DNA of 64,000 bases. Source: Bin80 sp965261255 (lineage in GTDB: Bacteria; Bacteroidota; Rhodothermia; Rhodothermales; Bin80). Within the stretch, counting starts at the first letter, position 1. The number at the start of each line of letters is the position of its first letter. The notes under the pieces are model-generated. The model saw nothing but the letters and a program-made list of their open reading frames with translations, had not been told where the DNA came from and did not search any database. Position numbers and translations under genes: made by a program. Below, in pieces: positions 61,393 to 64,000 of the stretch. Where the stretch lies: positions 2,356,001 to 2,420,000 of the forward strand of contig CBDHCQ010000004.1 of NCBI GenBank assembly GCA_965261255.1, read 5' to 3'.

Positions 61393-62093
61393 CGACCTGC
61401 CTTACCAAAATAAATTTGCCAATATATCTGCGCCCGATGTATGAAAGTAGGGTTTATCGGCCTTGACCAGACATTAAACCCTCGTGATTCGATATAGCCT
61501 AAGATATGCAACCCTCCGGTCCAATAAACCCGGAATCGCCGCCTGCTCCAACCTTTGAGATCACTGTTTAGTGTTTTACATGACGCATATGCATCACGTG
61601 CACGTACTACCTGCTTCCATAGAATTGACCGGATAGCCGGAGTTGGGGAACCCTGAATAAGATCTGCCGTGGTCACGTTTCCCTTTGCGAGAATATCGGC
61701 AGGAATGAAATATCTCCCTGCTTCAATATCCTCCTTGAGTAAACAGACTGATCGTGTCAGAAAGACTGCCCGCGCAAACTGTTTGATGGGAATCTCAATC
61801 CAATTAGACGTATAGCCGGCGAGTTTCGCCAGAAGCAATGCATGCGAACCTGCGGTGGCATCCATGTAGCTAAAAAGATCTTCTCCGGTTTCAATCGTCA
61901 GAGCACCCTGTTCAACCAGTTGCGCATCAACTAGATGAATTGGTAGATCGAATTTCTTGCACACGGCGTATGCTTCCTCCCGGAGCGCCGTCGGGGGAAC
62001 CTCAATCTGTGCTGCTCGATGCCAGTCCCAAAGCACATATGCTGCCTGCCGCAACTCCTCTCTCGGCCAATCTGAAGGAGGAAAAGGCGTCAT
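61389..62093 (-). CDS. Divergent squalene/phytoene synthase-family protein
   Basis: Similar to the later two thirds of head-to-head prenyl synthases. Matching parts are LFSYMDATAGSHALLLAKLA, KQFARAVFLTRSVCLLKEDI followed by EAGRYFIPADILAKGNV, and the terminal RVYWTGGLHILGYIESRGFN. The first Asp-rich motif is not found, and the second, normally LRDxxED, reads LLKEDIE, so two metal-binding sites appear lost. Length is 234 residues against about 280-300 in active enzymes. A non-catalytic role, as in NDUFAF6-type homologues, is possible. ATG 62093 follows the thrC stop within 4 nt, and the gene overlaps purM by 4 nt. Confidence 0.72.
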   Translation of the reverse strand: MTPFPPSDWPREELRQAAYVLWDWHRAAQIEVPPTALREEAYAVCKKFDLPIHLVDAQLVEQGALTIETGEDLFSYMDATAGSHALLLAKLAGYTSNWIEIPIKQFARAVFLTRSVCLLKEDIEAGRYFIPADILAKGNVTTADLIQGSPTPAIRSILWKQVVRARDAYASCKTLNSDLKGWSRRRFRVYWTGGLHILGYIESRGFNVWSRPINPTFIHRAQIYWQIYFGKAGR

Positions 62094-62097
62094 TTGA

Positions 62098-63348
62098 TTA
62101 ATCCCAAATATCCAGCTTTGAACGAAGAACGTGAGGATTTGCCTCAATTGATTGAACCCGGACGGGCATGTCGCACAGTGAGGTTAACTCCGAAGACACC
62201 TCCGGTGTGCGTCCCAGCGCCCGCTCGATCGTATCGGGGAATTTTGCCGGATGAGCTGTAGACAGTACGATGACTGGATCGGGAGCGTCCCTGGTTGCCG
62301 CAAGCGCAACGGCTGTATGCGGATCGGCTATGTAACCCGTTTCTTCATAGACTCGCCGAATTGAATCCAGAGTCTCCCCATCAGACCATGAACTGCCTCG
62401 AATCATCCGACGCATTCGATCATCCGACAGCATGAATTTGAGTCGTTCAAAATTGCTCGGCTTTCCAACATCCATTGCATTGGACAGCGTCTGGATTGAC
62501 GGACCGAAGACATCCTCTTCTCCTGCAAGATACCGCGGATACCCATCATTGGCATTGTGAGCTGCAATAAAGCTGCGCACGGGAAGACCGCAAAGGTGTG
62601 CCAGAACACCTGCTGTCAGATTGCCCAGATTACCACACGGAACGCATACATCCGCAACCTTCCATCCACCTGTAGCAAATGCCCAGTAGTAGTAGAGCAT
62701 CTGAGGTAAAAGTCGACCAATATTTATCGAATTTGCTGCTGAAAGACGTAGGCGACCGGGCGAAACCAGGAGGGTTTTGACCATTGCCTGGCAATCATCA
62801 AAAGTTCCATCAACGGCGAACGCCCTCACACCTTCTCGTCGTGCAATAAGTTGCCGCTCTTGTATAGAGCTGACTTGACCCTTCGGGTAGAGCACGGCAA
62901 CCCGGAGATTGGGGAGTCCACTGAATCCGTCGGCCACAGCACTGCCAGTATCACCAGAGGTGGCCACCAATATTGTCAAAGGCTCGCCATCGACAAAGCG
63001 ATTCATGAGGCGTGCCATCGTACGCGCACCAAAATCCTTGAACGATAACGTTGGGCCGTGGAATAGCTCCAGTACCCAGACATTTCCTACTCGAACCAGT
63101 GGCACGGGAAAATTCAATGCGCCCCTGAGTATGGATTCGAGTTCAGCCTTTGGAATCTCATCCCCCAACCACGGAGTCAGTACGTTAGTTGCCATCGTAC
63201 CAAAATCCGTAGATCTTTCCCACGCGCTAGGATTTACCGTAGGAATATTTTGTGGGACATACAGTCCACCGTCCGGCGCCAGGCCGCCCAGCAACGCTGT
63301 CGCAAAAGTGACCGTCTGTGTTTGCTTACGCGTACTCACATACCACAT
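62098..63348 (-). CDS. thrC: Threonine synthase
   Basis: PLP enzyme converting O-phosphohomoserine to threonine. Key motifs are GLAPDGGLYVPQNIPT, the PLP lysine in GPTLSFKDFGARTMARLMNR, ILVATSGDTGSAVADGFSGL, NSINIGRLLPQMLYYYWAFA, VPCGNLGNLTAGVLAHLCGL and DPHTAVALAA. ATG 63348 starts 4 nt after the thrB stop; the long frame to 63477 would overlap thrB. Length is 416 residues. Coupled thrB-thrC order supports the threonine operon. Confidence 0.96.
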   Translation of the reverse strand: MWYVSTRKQTQTVTFATALLGGLAPDGGLYVPQNIPTVNPSAWERSTDFGTMATNVLTPWLGDEIPKAELESILRGALNFPVPLVRVGNVWVLELFHGPTLSFKDFGARTMARLMNRFVDGEPLTILVATSGDTGSAVADGFSGLPNLRVAVLYPKGQVSSIQERQLIARREGVRAFAVDGTFDDCQAMVKTLLVSPGRLRLSAANSINIGRLLPQMLYYYWAFATGGWKVADVCVPCGNLGNLTAGVLAHLCGLPVRSFIAAHNANDGYPRYLAGEEDVFGPSIQTLSNAMDVGKPSNFERLKFMLSDDRMRRMIRGSSWSDGETLDSIRRVYEETGYIADPHTAVALAATRDAPDPVIVLSTAHPAKFPDTIERALGRTPEVSSELTSLCDMPVRVQSIEANPHVLRSKLDIWD

Positions 63349-63352
63349 GATC

Positions 63353-64000
63353 TTAACTGCACTGGCGAACGCCGTGTATATCTGCTTCGGTGGCGATACC
63401 GCGAGCTCCCTCGCCCGCCGCCCGGACCATTGCGTCGCATACCTTCGAGACCGAGAAGGAATCCCTTGCGATTGCAAACATTGCCGGTCCCGAACCCGTC
63501 AGAGCTGCGCCATACGCACCAGCATCCATTGCTGCCTCTCGGACCGCCCGGTAGCAGGGAACAAGACTTGCCCGCGCAGGCTCTACAACCCGATCACGCA
63601 TCATATATGGCGAAACGGCCTCCCAGTCTCCTGTCATGAACGCATGCAACATGAATGCCAGATCGCTGGCATTGTGTACCGCTTCGATGCTGGGCACTGC
63701 TGAGGGCAGGATTGTCCTGGCGTCTGCAGTCAAGATTGAGCGTTTTGGCATTACGACTGCCAAATGTAAGGGAGTTGTAAGCCTAATACAGCGATAGTCC
63801 AGTGGTTTCGCAGGAGAAGTGAGTACTAGGCCTCCAAATAAGGAGGGCAATGCATTATCTCCGTGAAGCGTACCCCCACTGGCCAATCGTTCCGCCTCAA
63901 GGACCGCGTGAGCCAGCTCCTCCTTACTGAACGGCGTACCCAGTAGAAGATTCGCTGCCCAGGCACCCGCTGAGGCACTCGCTGCAGATCCACCGATCCC
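63353..64000 (-). CDS. thrB: Homoserine kinase (5' part beyond window)
   Basis: GHMP kinase that phosphorylates homoserine. The frame is open to the window edge; its 5' portion is missing. The part seen begins GIGGSAASASAGAWAANLLL, the glycine/serine-rich ATP loop, then GTLHGDNALPSLFGGLVL, and near the end YGAALTGSGPAMFAIARD. This fits a protein of about 310 residues, of which 215 are visible. The stop lies 4 nt before the thrC start. Confidence 0.94.
   Translation of the reverse strand, partial: GIGGSAASASAGAWAANLLLGTPFSKEELAHAVLEAERLASGGTLHGDNALPSLFGGLVLTSPAKPLDYRCIRLTTPLHLAVVMPKRSILTADARTILPSAVPSIEAVHNASDLAFMLHAFMTGDWEAVSPYMMRDRVVEPARASLVPCYRAVREAAMDAGAYGAALTGSGPAMFAIARDSFSVSKVCDAMVRAAGEGARGIATEADIHGVRQCS

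Noticed and set aside
62909..63703. 264-residue plus-strand frame across thrC and thrB
   Set aside because: It is antisense to two well-supported genes, with no domain and an abnormal Pro/Ser-rich composition.

Overview
The window is a chromosomal segment of a Gram-negative bacterium of the Bacteroidota/Rhodothermota (FCB) group, most likely a Rhodothermota-like organism. Supporting signs are SusC-style TonB-dependent receptors with carboxypeptidase-regulatory-like N-termini paired with DUF4249-type lipoproteins, a FecI/FecR-type sigma/anti-sigma pair, a PUR-like DUF3276 protein, a bifunctional-nuclease-family protein with a UvrB/UvrC motif, the bacillithiol enzyme BshC, an OstA/LptC/LptB lipopolysaccharide export cluster, and genes that mostly lack strong Shine-Dalgarno sequences. 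I see no rRNA and no CRISPR array, and only one tRNA.

Layout. 1-2.7 kb: an IS21-family insertion sequence (istA, istB) with arrays of short terminal repeats; its left end is cut by the window edge. 2.8-7.7 kb: an accessory patch with a head-to-head pair of related IS21-type end arrays that has no interior, a single-chain SIR2-APAZ-Argonaute defence protein, and a convergent exonuclease I. 7.7-15.9 kb: a minus-strand housekeeping run reading, in transcription order, tRNA-Gly, lptC, ostA/lptA, lptB, DAHP synthase, prfA, a fused bS6-bS18 gene, rplI and dsbD. 16-26 kb: amino-acid and nitrogen genes, namely asd, metY-metX behind a canonical SAM-I riboswitch, and gltB-gltD. 26.5-41.5 kb: mixed cell-envelope and signalling genes (TorF-like porin, an HTH-SpoIIE phosphatase fusion, a TonB receptor/lipoprotein pair, folD-mscS, an Nramp-like transporter, a sulfatase, a DUF5916 outer-membrane protein, a beta-propeller lipoprotein) with longer gaps and another IS21-end relic. 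41.8-48.3 kb: bshC, a BFN protein, hisD-hisC, a PUR protein, punA and recX. 48.3-57.5 kb: an iron-type surface-signalling operon (ECF sigma, FecR, STN-containing TonB receptor, lipoprotein) running into recX-punA, a one-domain asparaginase and a large TonB receptor. 57.8-64 kb: an AlbA_2 protein, plsY-gpsA, and thrB-thrC-(squalene/phytoene-synthase-like)-purM.

The two most notable observations are the bS6-bS18 fusion, which sits exactly where rpsF-rpsR-rplI would normally lie, and the one-polypeptide SIR2-APAZ-pAgo next to IS21 remnants and an exonuclease I. Several operons use 1-4 nt start/stop overlaps (lptC-lptA, TonB receptor-DUF4249, DUF4249-recX-punA, PSY-like-purM), pointing to translational coupling. 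All calls come from reading the sequence and remembered family knowledge; no database search was run.
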